DNA from: Rhodanobacter sp.
Lineage (GTDB): Bacteria; Pseudomonadota; Gammaproteobacteria; Xanthomonadales; Rhodanobacteraceae
Direction: 5' to 3'
Assembly: GCA_030148505.1 (NCBI GenBank)
Contig: JASBTI010000016.1
Span: forward strand, 124,001 to 188,000
DNA length: 64,000 bases
Shown: positions 20,150 through 28,986 of the stretch, in pieces
How the letters are laid out: each line of letters starts with the position of its first letter
Position numbering within the stretch: the stretch's first letter is position 1
Made by a program: the position numbers and the translations under genes
Notes under the pieces: model-generated
Database searches by the model: none
Told to the model about the DNA's origin: nothing
Seen by the model: only the letters and a program-made list of their open reading frames with translations

Positions 20150-20543
20150 TTGGTCAATGGACGGTTTCCCGCTGGCGACATGGCCGCCATCGATGCCGAC
20201 GGCTACCTACACATTACCGATCGTGCCAAGGATGTGATCAATCCGGCGGTGAGCGGATCGGCTCGAGCGATCTCGAAAGCATTGCGATGGCGCACCCCAC
20301 GTGGAGATGGCTGCCGGCATCGCGGTGAGGCGTCCGGGTGGGACGAACGGCCTCTGCTGATCGTCGTCAAGAAACCGGGTGAAACACTGAACCGCGATGA
20401 TTTGCTGGCGTTCTATCGAGACCAGGTTCGCTCTTTCTGGATCCCCGACGATGTCGTCTTCGTCGAGAGCATTCCCTCAGTGCAACCGCGCAAAGATCAC
20501 CTTGCAGGAGCAGTTTCAAGGCTACGTGTCGCCGACCGCCTGA
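20150..20543 (+). pseudogene. Remnant of a fatty-acid--CoA ligase (C-terminal part)
   Basis: Pieces of an AMP-forming acyl-CoA ligase C-terminus occur in order but in different frames. GDMAAIDADGYLHITDRAKD is followed, in another frame, by GGERIGSSDLESIAMAHP. A third frame gives HVEMAAGIAV. The first frame then resumes with WDERPLLIVVKKPGE and FWIPDDVVFVESIP. Finally GKITLQEQFQGYVSPTA ends at a stop at 20541-20543. At least three frameshifts and loss of the whole N-terminal domain show a dead gene. The rest of the 20046-20720 stretch shows no other gene. Confidence 0.85.
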
Positions 20544-20720
20544 ACACCCCCAGAGCGCGTATGCTCGCACTGTCACGATCCCAGGTGTGCCGTGTCTTGC
20601 GTGCCAGTCCGCAGGTGCCAAGCCGGGCGCACCACGCAACCCACCTCATGTGCCTGGCCTGGCAAACCCCGCACGGGATGAGCGATTCCGCGATCCCACG
20701 TACGGCCAGAGCCCTCGACA

Positions 20721-21332
20721 ATGCCACTGACGAACGATTTTGCCGCCACGGCTCAGACACTTGCTGTCGACGGCTGGTGCAGCTTGCCGCATCTGATGCG
20801 CAAGGAACAGACCCAAGCCCTGGCGCAGGAATGCACCGCCATGTACGAAAGAAAGTTCATGCTTGCCGCAGGGACCGGTCGCGGGCATAGCCACTCGTTG
20901 CTGCGCGGCGATCACACCCGTTGGTTTTCCGCAAGCGCACTCAGCGGACCTCAGCAGGCATTTCAACAACGGATCGACGGATTGCGCGAAGCGCTGAATC
21001 GCCATTTGTTCCTCGGCCTGGTGGGCACCGAATCCCATTACTCAGTGTATCCACCGGGTAGTGGTTACCAACGTCATCTCGATCGCATTCGCGACAGCGA
21101 TGCCCGGGTAATTTCAGCCGTTTTCTATCTCAATGAAAACTGGCAGGAGTCCGACGGCGGCGCGCTGCGACTGTATCTTGCCGACCGGACCTACCGCGAC
21201 GTCTTTCCGCATGCCGGTACCTTGCTGTTGTTTCTCTCCGCTCAATTCGAGCATCAGGTGCTGCCCGCCACGCGGCAGCGCATGAGCATTGCCTGCTGGA
21301 TGCGGCAGCGGAATTTGCCGTTAGCCGGCTGA
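20721..21332 (+). CDS. 2OG-Fe(II) oxygenase family protein
   Basis: A 203-residue protein resembling the prolyl-4-hydroxylase superfamily. The iron triad is visible as HLD in GYQRHLDRIRD and a late His in QFEHQVLPATRQRMSIACW, whose Arg would bind 2-oxoglutarate. VISAVFYLNENWQESDGGALRLY is the conserved core strand region. The substrate is unknown. No strong ribosome site precedes the ATG. It is convergent with the YheT gene. Confidence 0.82.
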   Translation: MPLTNDFAATAQTLAVDGWCSLPHLMRKEQTQALAQECTAMYERKFMLAAGTGRGHSHSLLRGDHTRWFSASALSGPQQAFQQRIDGLREALNRHLFLGLVGTESHYSVYPPGSGYQRHLDRIRDSDARVISAVFYLNENWQESDGGALRLYLADRTYRDVFPHAGTLLLFLSAQFEHQVLPATRQRMSIACWMRQRNLPLAG

Positions 21333-21377
21333 TTTCCGGGTCCGACGTACCCCGTTGTCCCTAACCTAGAGACGGGA

Positions 21378-22379
21378 TCAGTCGGTGATGGCGTTGAAGC
21401 GCGCTGCGATGTAGTCGTCAGTGAAACTGGTCATGTCATAGCCGCGGATAAACCCACAATGACCGCCGTGCGGCGCAATGTCGAGTTCCACGCAGCCAGG
21501 CAGCTGCAGTTTCTCAAAAGCTTTCACCGGAATCACCGGATCATCCCGCGCGGTAAGTATCGTGGTTGGGATCTGCATGGCTAGGAGCGCATCTTCGGCC
21601 ACCGAATAGCCGTCCAGGTAGGCTTGCAGGGAACCGAAATCGGTATGTCGCAGGACCAGTGCCTCGGTCAGCCCGCGCAAGCTTTGCTTGAGCTCGGACA
21701 ACTCAAAGTACTGATGCTGGGGAAAAGCCGCCTGCTTGGCGCGTAGCGAATGTCGCCACTTGTACATGAAGTAAGCCTGATAGAACCAGGGCGCCTGCTG
21801 CTCCAGCGAAAAAAGACCTTCGGCAGGATCGATGATCGGACATACCGCCACCACCGCGGCCAACGGAATACCCAACCGAGATGTCTGCAAAGCAGCGCGC
21901 AGCGCAAAATTCCCCCCTAGCGAGAAACCGGCGAGCACCATCGGTCGGGTCGGCCAGCGACGGGCGATATCGTGCAGGGCGTGCACCACTTCATCGATTC
22001 GGCAAGAGTGAAACAAAGCCTCGTTCAGTTGATGACTGTCGCCGTGGTCGCGAAAATTCAGGCGAAACACATCCCAGCCATCGCGCAGAAGGCGACTGCC
22101 CGTCTGCAACACATACGTCGAATCGACACTGCCCTCCCAACCGTGAAACAGAACAGCCAGGCCGCGCGATGTCCGCTGGCAGGTCTGTGCCGTATACGCA
22201 CCGGTAAGGCGGACCCCATCCCCACCATCGAGTACCACCGCCTCAGCACCCTCCAGCACCGTTCGTGCTGCGCGCGGCAATAGCAGGCGACGTACCCCGC
22301 TTGAGGAAAGCATGGTCTGCACATGACCACTGCGCAGCGACCACGGCGGACGGAAATCGGCGCCACGAAGCAGACTCAT
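21378..22379 (-). CDS. YheT-type alpha/beta hydrolase
   Basis: A 333-residue alpha/beta hydrolase of the YheT/EMB8 group. The oxyanion region is LAVLFHGWEGS, and the nucleophile elbow is LAGFSLGGNFALR. The acid is probably Asp in TARDDPVIPV and the base His in APHGGHCGFI. Its ATG overlaps the stop of the upstream acyltransferase gene, so the two are co-translated. The natural substrate is unknown; a lipid-related role is suggested by the neighbour only. Confidence 0.88.
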   Translation of the reverse strand: MSLLRGADFRPPWSLRSGHVQTMLSSSGVRRLLLPRAARTVLEGAEAVVLDGGDGVRLTGAYTAQTCQRTSRGLAVLFHGWEGSVDSTYVLQTGSRLLRDGWDVFRLNFRDHGDSHQLNEALFHSCRIDEVVHALHDIARRWPTRPMVLAGFSLGGNFALRAALQTSRLGIPLAAVVAVCPIIDPAEGLFSLEQQAPWFYQAYFMYKWRHSLRAKQAAFPQHQYFELSELKQSLRGLTEALVLRHTDFGSLQAYLDGYSVAEDALLAMQIPTTILTARDDPVIPVKAFEKLQLPGCVELDIAPHGGHCGFIRGYDMTSFTDDYIAARFNAITD

Positions 22380-23188
22380 GCGGCGGCGTCGCCCTTGTGC
22401 TCTTCAGCCAACGCGGCCGCAATGCGCTCACGCGACAGCTCGGCCATGCGGCGGCGCGCATCCGGACTGGCCGGCACCGGGGTGAGGAAATGTACTTCGG
22501 CGTCCATCGGCGGGCTGCCAAGCAGGCGCACAATATTGGCCAGGAAGCTTTCTTGCTCGCGAAATCCGGCGTCGATGATCCGGCGCCCATGACGGGTAAA
22601 GCGCAATGCCACCGGCTGGACCGGCACGTCGGCATCCAGCGCGGCTTGGAAGATTCGCGCATGAAAGACCTTGAGCACCCCGTTGTAGCCGCTGCCGCCC
22701 TCGGGAAACACGCCCACCGAGCGACCGCCTCGCAAGCGCTCGACCATGACCTGCATCACGGCCGACAGCGAATGGTTGTTGCCGCGCCTATGGAAGATGG
22801 TGCCACCGGTAGCTGCCATCCAGCCAACCAGCGGCCAGCGGGCGATTTCCGCCTTGGCAACGAAACAGGCCGCACGTTGGCTATGCAGAAGCTCGATGTC
22901 AGTCCAGGAGGTGTGGTTGGCCACAAACAGGACAGGGTCGGGCAAAGGCTCGCCGTAACGCATCGATCGCAGCCCGAAGATACGCAACAGGGTCCGCGAC
23001 CACCAGCGAATCATCCGGTGAACCCGGGGCTCTCGGCCGTACTTCATGACCGCATGCTTGTTCCAGCTGAGAATCGAGGCGCACACGATGCCGAGCAGAA
23101 TATGCAGCAGGAGCAGCGGGACGCGCCAGAGATAGCGCAGCGGACGAAGCCAATCGCGTTCGGAGGTAATGGAGGTATCAAGGCTCAT
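22376..23188 (-). CDS. 1-acyl-sn-glycerol-3-phosphate acyltransferase family protein
   Basis: Membrane acyltransferase of the PlsC family, 270 residues. The catalytic HX4D motif is NHTSWTDIELL, and the acceptor-binding block is VGVFPEGGSGYNG, a variant of FPEGTRS. A hydrophobic segment (LLLLHILLGIVCASIL) near the N-terminus probably anchors it. It may be the lysophosphatidate acyltransferase or a paralogue with another acceptor. It is the first gene of a two-gene unit with the YheT hydrolase. Confidence 0.85.
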   Translation of the reverse strand: MSLDTSITSERDWLRPLRYLWRVPLLLLHILLGIVCASILSWNKHAVMKYGREPRVHRMIRWWSRTLLRIFGLRSMRYGEPLPDPVLFVANHTSWTDIELLHSQRAACFVAKAEIARWPLVGWMAATGGTIFHRRGNNHSLSAVMQVMVERLRGGRSVGVFPEGGSGYNGVLKVFHARIFQAALDADVPVQPVALRFTRHGRRIIDAGFREQESFLANIVRLLGSPPMDAEVHFLTPVPASPDARRRMAELSRERIAAALAEEHKGDAAA

Positions 23189-23207
23189 CGTTCGGGCCAG
23201 TTTAACG

Positions 23208-23699
23208 TCAGTCCATGCCGATGCGGGTGGTCAACTGGTTCAAGGGCAACGATGGCGAACGTTTGACGGTGCGCAACACGAAGCTTGAATTGACGTCATC
23301 CACCCCGCTGGCGTTCAACAGATGATCGAGCAGGAAGCGTGAAAAGTCCTGGAGATCGGCAACATAGATCTGTAACAGATAGTCCATGTCACCGGTCAGC
23401 GCATGACAGGCGATGACTTCGTCCCATCCATTGACCTGGTTGACGAAGTTCTCGATGGCCGCGCTTTCGTGCTTGCTCAACTGCACTCTTACGAAGGCCT
23501 GCAAACCTAGTCCGACTGCCTGCGGATTGACCTGGGCGGCGTAGCCGCTGATCACCCGTTCGGCTTCCAGCCGCTGCAACCGGCGCAGGCACGCCGATGC
23601 GGAAAGACTGACGCGTTCGGCCAGCTCGGTATTGGTAATCCGCCCTTCGCTTTGCAACACGGCCAGCATGCGGAGGTCCGTGCGATCGAGTGGTGTCAT
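23208..23699 (-). CDS. Lrp/AsnC family transcriptional regulator
   Basis: A 163-residue regulator. The N-terminal helix-turn-helix contains TNTELAERVSLSASACLRRLQRLE, and the C-terminal RAM ligand domain contains CHALTGDMDYLLQIYV. The ATG at 23699 gives the classic Lrp start MTPLDRTDLRML. It is divergent from phhA across 142 bases that begin AT-rich, so it is a likely regulator of phenylalanine catabolism. That role is inferred from position. Confidence 0.92.
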   Translation of the reverse strand: MTPLDRTDLRMLAVLQSEGRITNTELAERVSLSASACLRRLQRLEAERVISGYAAQVNPQAVGLGLQAFVRVQLSKHESAAIENFVNQVNGWDEVIACHALTGDMDYLLQIYVADLQDFSRFLLDHLLNASGVDDVNSSFVLRTVKRSPSLPLNQLTTRIGMD

Positions 23700-23841
23700 G
23701 CGCAATATATTTCGAATTGATGGGCAATAAATAACATAATAGTGCATGAAGTCGTTTGATGTTGATAGACAACACATGCTTGATGCGGGCAATCCGCCGT
23801 ATGCTGTTTACCTGATCATGCCATCCCCCTGGAGCAGCCCG

Positions 23842-24732
23842 ATGGAGAGCCCCCGCAAAGTCGAACATCAGCAGACCGATCGCGGTTACATACCGGTGTA
23901 TGCCACCGGCGTGGTAGAACAACCCTGGTCGAGTTACAGCCGTACCGATCATGAGGTATGGGACACCTTGTTCAAGCGTCAGCGGGAGCTGCTGCCCGAC
24001 CGGGCCTGTGCCGAATTCATGAGCGGCGTCGAACGCTTCGGCCTCGGTGATGGCGGTATTCCGAAGTTCTCCGAGCTCAATGCGGTGCTCGGTGCGAGCA
24101 CCGGTTGGGAAGTGGTTGCGGTGGAGGGACTGTTGCCGGACGAGGTGTTCTTCGATCATCTTGCCAATCGGCGCTTTCCCGTCAGCTGGTGGATCCGCAA
24201 ACCCGACCAACTCGACTACCTGAGTGAGCCGGATCTTTTCCATGATTTGTTCGGCCACGTTCCATTACTGCTCAACCCGGTCTTTGCCGACTATATGCAG
24301 GCGTATGGTCGCGGCGGCATGAAGGCGTTCGCAATCGGTCCCGAAGCGTTGATGAATCTCACGCGGCTGTACTGGTACACCGTGGAGTTTGGCCTGATCG
24401 ATACCCCTCAGGGTCTGCGTATCTATGGCGCCGGGATCGTCAGCTCGAAGGGCGAATCGATCTATGCACTGGACTCGCCTTCCCCAAACCGGATCGGCTT
24501 CGGCTTGGAGCGGGTCATGAGTACCCGCTATCGCATTGACAGTTACCAGCAGACGTATTTCGTGATCAACGGCTTCGAGCAGTTATTCGAGGCCACCAGA
24601 CCGGATTTCACCCCGATCTACGCGAAACTCCGTGAACAGCCTGCGCACGCTGCTGGTGATGTGCTCGAGGACGCCGACCACGTGTTTCAATACGGCGACC
24701 GCCGCGGCTGGGCCGACAATCCGGATACGTGA
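23842..24732 (+). CDS. phhA: Phenylalanine 4-monooxygenase
   Basis: Pterin-dependent iron hydroxylase turning phenylalanine into tyrosine. The two iron-binding histidines are in LFHDLFGHVPLL, and the glutamate ligand is in YWYTVEFGLI. The 296-residue length matches the bacterial monomeric enzyme. The ATG at 23842 with GGAG upstream is preferred; a TTG- or ATG-led extension of up to 32 residues looks unrelated to the family. No pterin carbinolamine dehydratase gene is adjacent. Confidence 0.95.
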   Translation: MESPRKVEHQQTDRGYIPVYATGVVEQPWSSYSRTDHEVWDTLFKRQRELLPDRACAEFMSGVERFGLGDGGIPKFSELNAVLGASTGWEVVAVEGLLPDEVFFDHLANRRFPVSWWIRKPDQLDYLSEPDLFHDLFGHVPLLLNPVFADYMQAYGRGGMKAFAIGPEALMNLTRLYWYTVEFGLIDTPQGLRIYGAGIVSSKGESIYALDSPSPNRIGFGLERVMSTRYRIDSYQQTYFVINGFEQLFEATRPDFTPIYAKLREQPAHAAGDVLEDADHVFQYGDRRGWADNPDT

Positions 24733-24772
24733 GTACGAGGCACTCGCAGCCGCACCATCCTATGACTATGGG

Positions 24773-24801
24773 GGGCCAGCCCGGCGCGCAGGGGCTGGCC
24801 C
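24773..24801. terminator. Hairpin between convergent phhA and yidC
   Basis: A perfect 10-bp stem GGGCCAGCCC/GGGCTGGCCC with a 9-base loop sits in the 109-base convergent gap. T-tracts are poor on both strands, so efficiency as an intrinsic terminator is uncertain. Confidence 0.5.
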
Positions 24802-24841
24802 TCCTCCTACCTGACAGCGTACTTGATCGAAACCGCCACGC

Positions 24842-26581
24842 TCAGGCGGCTGCCTTGGCGTCTTCCTCGCGATCGACGTGATGGGTGATCCACCATTGCT
24901 GGCCGAGACCGACCAGGCCATTGACGGCGTAGTACAGGCACAGACCCGAGGGATAGAAGGCAAACAGGACGGTGAACAGCAACGGCATTACCTTCATCAT
25001 CTTGGCCTGCGCCGGATCCATGCCTGCGGCGGCGGGATTCAGCCATTGCGTACCCAGCATCACGGCAGCATAGACGACCGGGAGGATGTAGAGCGGGTCG
25101 GGCGCGCTGAGATCGGGGATCCACAGGAACGCCGCGTGGCGCAGCTCAAGACTGTATTCAAGCACGTAGAACAGACCCAGGAACACCGGCATGGTAATCA
25201 GCACCGGCAGACACCCGCCCATCGGGTTGATTTTCTCTTTCTTGTACAGCTCCATGGTGGCCTGCTGCATCTTCATCTTGTCGTCGCCGTACCGCTCCTT
25301 CAGCTGCTGGATGCGTGGCGCCAGTTTGCGCATTCGCGCGCTGGAACGGTACTGCATCGCGGTCAGCCTCCAGGTCGCCAGCTTGATGAGCAATACCAGC
25401 AAGATGATTGCAACACCCCAGTTCTGGGCGATCCGGTGGAGTTGCGAAAGCACCCAGTGCATCGGCACGGCAATCGCCTTGAACATACCGTAGTCGATAG
25501 TCAGGTCCAGGCCCGGCGCGATGGTGTCCAGGGTGCCTTGCAGATTCGGACCGACATACAAGCGGGACTGGGTGCTGACCGCCTGCCCCGGTGCCACGGA
25601 GATCGCCGGACCCACCGCGCGAATCAGGTAGCGCGGATGGGCGCTGTCGGGATTGATCGTGGCGGTGACGTAATGATCGGTCTGATTCGCCGGTGGAATC
25701 CAGGCGGCGAAAAAGTACAGCCTGAGCATCGCCGCCCAGCCACCCTTGATTTGGCTGTCCAGCTGATCTTTCTTGTCACTGAAATTCTTGAATTCAAGCT
25801 TCTCGAATTTTTCTCCGGTGTACCAGGCAGCACCCTGGAAACTGCGTGACTCCGGATCGGTGAAATGCTTCAGCCAGTTGCTCGGTGCCGGTGGCGCCAC
25901 ACGCTGCAACTGCTGATAGGGATTGCCCTGCCAGGTCTGACTGCTTCCGTTGTCAATCTTCTGGGTCAACCCGATCACATAGCTGCCACGCGTGAAGCTA
26001 TACGTCTTGGTGACCTTCAGGCCCGCAGCGTCGTGCCAGGTGAGGTCAACGTTAAGCGTGTCCTGCCCCTTGGCCAGGGTGTATGAGCTACGGGCGCTGT
26101 CGAACAATGCCAGATGATCAGGTTGATCCGCCTTCGCGGTATCACTGCTGCTGACCAGACCATCTTGTGCCACGAAATAGTGACTGTCGCTATTGTTCAG
26201 CAGCACCGTCGGCGGCGGGTTGGGGTTCTTACGCGTCGGGGCGGACTCCGGGTAGGCCAGCAGGTCCGCGTGTACCAGACTGCCGCCACGTGTATCCAGC
26301 GTAAGCCGTAGCACATCGGTAGTCACCGTGATCAATTGTGCCGGCTTCGGCGCCAGCGTGCCGCCCGTGCCGATGGCGGGTGGGGCAGCTGTCGTCGCGG
26401 CGGGTGCGGATGGGATCGCGCCGGGCACGCTGCCATCATTCGTCGCTTTCGTGGTCGTGGCGACCGTGGAAGAACGCGTAGTCGCCGGCGGCTGGGGGGC
26501 GTAATCCTTTTCCCATGCCATGAACAGGAAATAGGCCACGGCCAACAGGGCGAACATGAGGAAAGTGCGCGTTTGATTCAT
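24842..26581 (-). CDS. yidC: Membrane protein insertase YidC
   Basis: Inserts and folds inner-membrane proteins, alone or with Sec. The 579-residue product starts with a signal-anchor helix (FLMFALLAVAYFLFMAW). A Thr/Ala/Pro linker and the large periplasmic domain follow, then the conserved membrane core with NWGVAIILLVLLIKLATW, LKERYGDDKMKMQQA and NPMGGCLPVLITMPVFLGLFYV. The genes usually beside it, rpmH and rnpA, precede it, but no yidD frame fits the 109-base rnpA-yidC gap. Confidence 0.97.
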   Translation of the reverse strand: MNQTRTFLMFALLAVAYFLFMAWEKDYAPQPPATTRSSTVATTTKATNDGSVPGAIPSAPAATTAAPPAIGTGGTLAPKPAQLITVTTDVLRLTLDTRGGSLVHADLLAYPESAPTRKNPNPPPTVLLNNSDSHYFVAQDGLVSSSDTAKADQPDHLALFDSARSSYTLAKGQDTLNVDLTWHDAAGLKVTKTYSFTRGSYVIGLTQKIDNGSSQTWQGNPYQQLQRVAPPAPSNWLKHFTDPESRSFQGAAWYTGEKFEKLEFKNFSDKKDQLDSQIKGGWAAMLRLYFFAAWIPPANQTDHYVTATINPDSAHPRYLIRAVGPAISVAPGQAVSTQSRLYVGPNLQGTLDTIAPGLDLTIDYGMFKAIAVPMHWVLSQLHRIAQNWGVAIILLVLLIKLATWRLTAMQYRSSARMRKLAPRIQQLKERYGDDKMKMQQATMELYKKEKINPMGGCLPVLITMPVFLGLFYVLEYSLELRHAAFLWIPDLSAPDPLYILPVVYAAVMLGTQWLNPAAAGMDPAQAKMMKVMPLLFTVLFAFYPSGLCLYYAVNGLVGLGQQWWITHHVDREEDAKAAA

Positions 26582-26690
26582 CGCGTGGCAGATCCGGGTG
26601 ACGCCTCGACGCGTAGGCCGTGGACGGGCAGAAAGGGGCAGGTCAGCGGGTGATTGTGGCGGTCGTGTCGACTCGCTTCAATGGTCAGTC

Positions 26691-27062
26691 TCATTGTGCT
26701 GCCGGGTTATCGCCGCGTTGAGCCAACAGTTTTCTCCACAATGCGTCGATCTCGTCCAGCAGTTGCGGCCCAGGGATGGCGGCAGCCTGACTGCGCGCCA
26801 TCACCATCACATCGATGGCTGGCAGCCGATGACGAACCCGACGAAACGACTCGCGCAGCAGCCGCTTAATGCGGTTGCGCTCGACCGCGCGTTTGGAAAC
26901 CCGCTTGGAGATCGCCAATCCCAAGCGGGCGTAACCCAGCCCGTTGTCGCGGTAACGCAAATAAAAACAGCGGCCGCCTGCGCGGCCGCTGCTCGATCGC
27001 AAGGCGGCAAAATCGCTGGGCCGACGCAGCCGCGCCTCGCGCGGTAGTTCGGCACACGGCAT
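26691..27062 (-). CDS. rnpA: Ribonuclease P protein component
   Basis: Basic protein cofactor of RNase P, which trims tRNA 5' ends. At 123 residues it has the signature SKRVSKRAVERNRIKRLLRE. The start gives the family-like PREARLRRPSDFAAL. No good ribosome site is seen; it begins 13 bases after the rpmH stop, so translation may be coupled. Confidence 0.94.
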   Translation of the reverse strand: MPCAELPREARLRRPSDFAALRSSSGRAGGRCFYLRYRDNGLGYARLGLAISKRVSKRAVERNRIKRLLRESFRRVRHRLPAIDVMVMARSQAAAIPGPQLLDEIDALWRKLLAQRGDNPAAQ

Positions 27063-27075
27063 GCTATGAGCCTGT

Positions 27076-27210
27076 TTATGGAATCAGGCGCTTGCGGCCC
27101 TTGGCGCGGCGCGCATTGATGATCTTGCGACCATCGGCCGTCGCCATGCGAGCACGGAAACCGTGGGTGCGGGCGCGCTTGAGCTTGCTGGGCTGGAAAG
27201 TCCGCTTCAT
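27076..27210 (-). CDS. rpmH: Ribosomal protein L34
   Basis: A 44-residue frame on the minus strand, beginning [19 protein letters not shown] and ending AKGRKRLIP before TAA. This is the standard, nearly invariant L34 sequence of the large ribosomal subunit. It is the first gene of rpmH-rnpA-yidC and is divergent from dnaA, as in many bacteria. Confidence 0.96.
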   Translation of the reverse strand: MKRTFQPSKLKRARTHGFRARMATADGRKIINARRAKGRKRLIP

Positions 27211-27247
27211 GGCTTACTCCGAAGGGAATAGGGGAAAAAGGTCAGAA

Positions 27248-27277
27248 AGTATGCGGTGTTTACGCCCTGACTGTCAA
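27248..27277 (-). promoter_or_regulatory. Promoter of rpmH-rnpA
   Basis: Minus-strand TTGACA (27272-27277), 18 bases, then CATACT (27248-27253), about 38 bases before the rpmH ATG. The -35 is perfect; the -10 is fair. Confidence 0.6.
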
Positions 27278-27308
27278 ACAATGCCATGGGCTTCAGTGGG
27301 GATAGTGC

Positions 27309-27362
27309 TGTGGATATCTTGTCAGTATCTACTGGGGCTGCTGCTAGACTTGGCTATCCACC
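27309..27362. promoter_or_regulatory. DnaA-box-like sites upstream of dnaA
   Basis: TGTGGATAT (27309-27317) and CTATCCACC (27354-27362) each differ from the DnaA box TTATCCACA or its complement by one or two bases. They lie 40-90 bases before the dnaA ATG, where DnaA autoregulates its gene in other bacteria. Confidence 0.45.
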
Positions 27363-27399
27363 CGCGCTAAAGCGCCCCAAGCTGTGGCTGAAATTATTC

Positions 27400-28734
27400 A
27401 TGAGTGATTTGTGGCGGCGCTGCCTAGAGCGCCTCGATGGTGATTTGAGTGGCGAAGATCTGCACACCTGGCTGATGCCGTTGCAGGCTCGCGATGAGGC
27501 TGATCAGCAGCAGCTGTACCTGTACGCCCCCAATGCGTACACCCTGGAAACGGTGCGAGAACGCTATCTGGACCAGATCGAGGGGGCATTGCGGCAATTG
27601 ACCGGCTTGACCTGGAGCGTCCGACTCGATGTCGGCTCCCACTCGCTGCGACCGCCAGCGGCCGTGAGCAGCCCATCGCGCAACGGGCCCGCGGTGGTTC
27701 CGGCCGCGGTCCATCACCACAACCTGGATCCGCACTACACGTTCGAAACCTTCGTCGAGGGCAAATCGAACCAGCTGGGCAAGGCAGCGGCCATGCAGGT
27801 CGCCACCAATCCCGGTCGCGCGTACAACCCGCTGCTGTTGTATGGCGGCACCGGACTGGGCAAGACCCATCTGATGCACGCGGCCGGCAATTTGATGCGC
27901 GAACAAAACCCGCAGTGCAAGGTACTTTATTTACGTTCGGAGCAGTTCGTCGGCTCGATGATCGAAGCATTACGCGCCAAGAGCATGGACGCGTTCAAGC
28001 GACGGTTTCGTTCCGTCGATGCCTTGTTGATCGATGATATCCAGTTCTTTGCGGGCAAGGACACGACTCAAGAAGAGTTTTTCCACACGTTCAACGCGTT
28101 GTTCGAGTCCAAGCAGCAGATCATTCTCACCTGCGACCGATACCCCAAAGAAGTCGACAAGCTCGAACCTCGACTCAAATCCCGGCTGGGCTGGGGACTG
28201 AGCGTCGCCATCGAACCGCCGGATTTCGAAACCCGCGCGGCTATCCTGCTGGCCAAGGCCCACGAGAAGGGCGTAGCGGTGGACGAGAGTGTGGCCATGT
28301 TGCTGGCCAAGCGCATTCGTTCCAATGTGCGCGATCTCGAAGGTGCTCTCAATACGCTGGCGGCGCGAGCCAACTTCTACGGTAAACCGATCACCACCGA
28401 TTTTGCCGAGGAAACGCTGCGCGACCTGCTGGCCACCCATGCCCAGGCCGTCACTATTCCCAATATTCAGAAGATCACCGCCGAGTACTTCAATGTGCGC
28501 TTGCAAGATCTCCTGTCAAAGCGACGCGTACGTTCGCTAGCGCGGCCGCGCCAGATCGCCATGACGTTGTCGAAGGAGCTGACCGAGCACAGCCTGCCCG
28601 AGATCGGTGAAGCCTTTGGAGGTCGTGATCACACCACCGTCATGCACGCCTGCAAGACGATTCGCAAGTTTGTCGAAACCGATCCCCGCATGCGTCAGGA
28701 CTGGGAACAGCTCATTCGCACGCTGACAGGTTAA
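27400..28734 (+). CDS. dnaA: Chromosomal replication initiator DnaA
   Basis: AAA+ protein that binds DnaA boxes and opens oriC. The 444-residue product starts [23 protein letters not shown] (domain I). A low-complexity linker follows near residues 85-105. The Walker A is [14 protein letters not shown], the Walker B is [10 protein letters not shown], and the C-terminal DNA-binding signature is [16 protein letters not shown]. The ATG at 27400 is chosen over an in-frame upstream start because domain I begins there. Confidence 0.97.
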   Translation: MSDLWRRCLERLDGDLSGEDLHTWLMPLQARDEADQQQLYLYAPNAYTLETVRERYLDQIEGALRQLTGLTWSVRLDVGSHSLRPPAAVSSPSRNGPAVVPAAVHHHNLDPHYTFETFVEGKSNQLGKAAAMQVATNPGRAYNPLLLYGGTGLGKTHLMHAAGNLMREQNPQCKVLYLRSEQFVGSMIEALRAKSMDAFKRRFRSVDALLIDDIQFFAGKDTTQEEFFHTFNALFESKQQIILTCDRYPKEVDKLEPRLKSRLGWGLSVAIEPPDFETRAAILLAKAHEKGVAVDESVAMLLAKRIRSNVRDLEGALNTLAARANFYGKPITTDFAEETLRDLLATHAQAVTIPNIQKITAEYFNVRLQDLLSKRRVRSLARPRQIAMTLSKELTEHSLPEIGEAFGGRDHTTVMHACKTIRKFVETDPRMRQDWEQLIRTLTG

Positions 28735-28986
28735 CGCCCTGGCGTGTTTCGCCGCTAAGCTTCGGGATAAGTACCCCTCAACGATGTGGATAAAAGGTGG
28801 ATAGAGTGCATGTTGGAGTTATCCCCAAATGACACACAGCGACCAAGGGTGTTAGAGCACAAGCGTAAATCAACTTAAGTTGTTGATATTAAAAGTAAAT
28901 AAAATGGAATTTAGTTATCCACCGGCCCTACAGCCACTACTATTTTCTTTTAAAAGACAGAACAGCAGGTAAAGGGAAGCCAGGCC
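28735..28986. other. oriC: Probable origin of replication oriC
   Basis: The dnaA-dnaN gap holds one perfect DnaA box (TGTGGATAA, 28785-28793) and near matches TTATCCCCA (28819-28827), TTATCCACC (28915-28923) and GGTGGATAG (28797-28805). The AT-rich stretch 28865-28918 could be the unwinding element; it includes the palindrome CAACTTAAGTTG (28871-28882). A second AT-rich run (28938-28955) lies before dnaN. Location between dnaA and dnaN is the usual oriC position in Xanthomonas relatives. Confidence 0.8.

Noticed and set aside
26582-26690. A hidden yidD gene between rnpA and yidC
   Set aside because: The gap is 109 bases, too short, and no frame shows the YidD motif.
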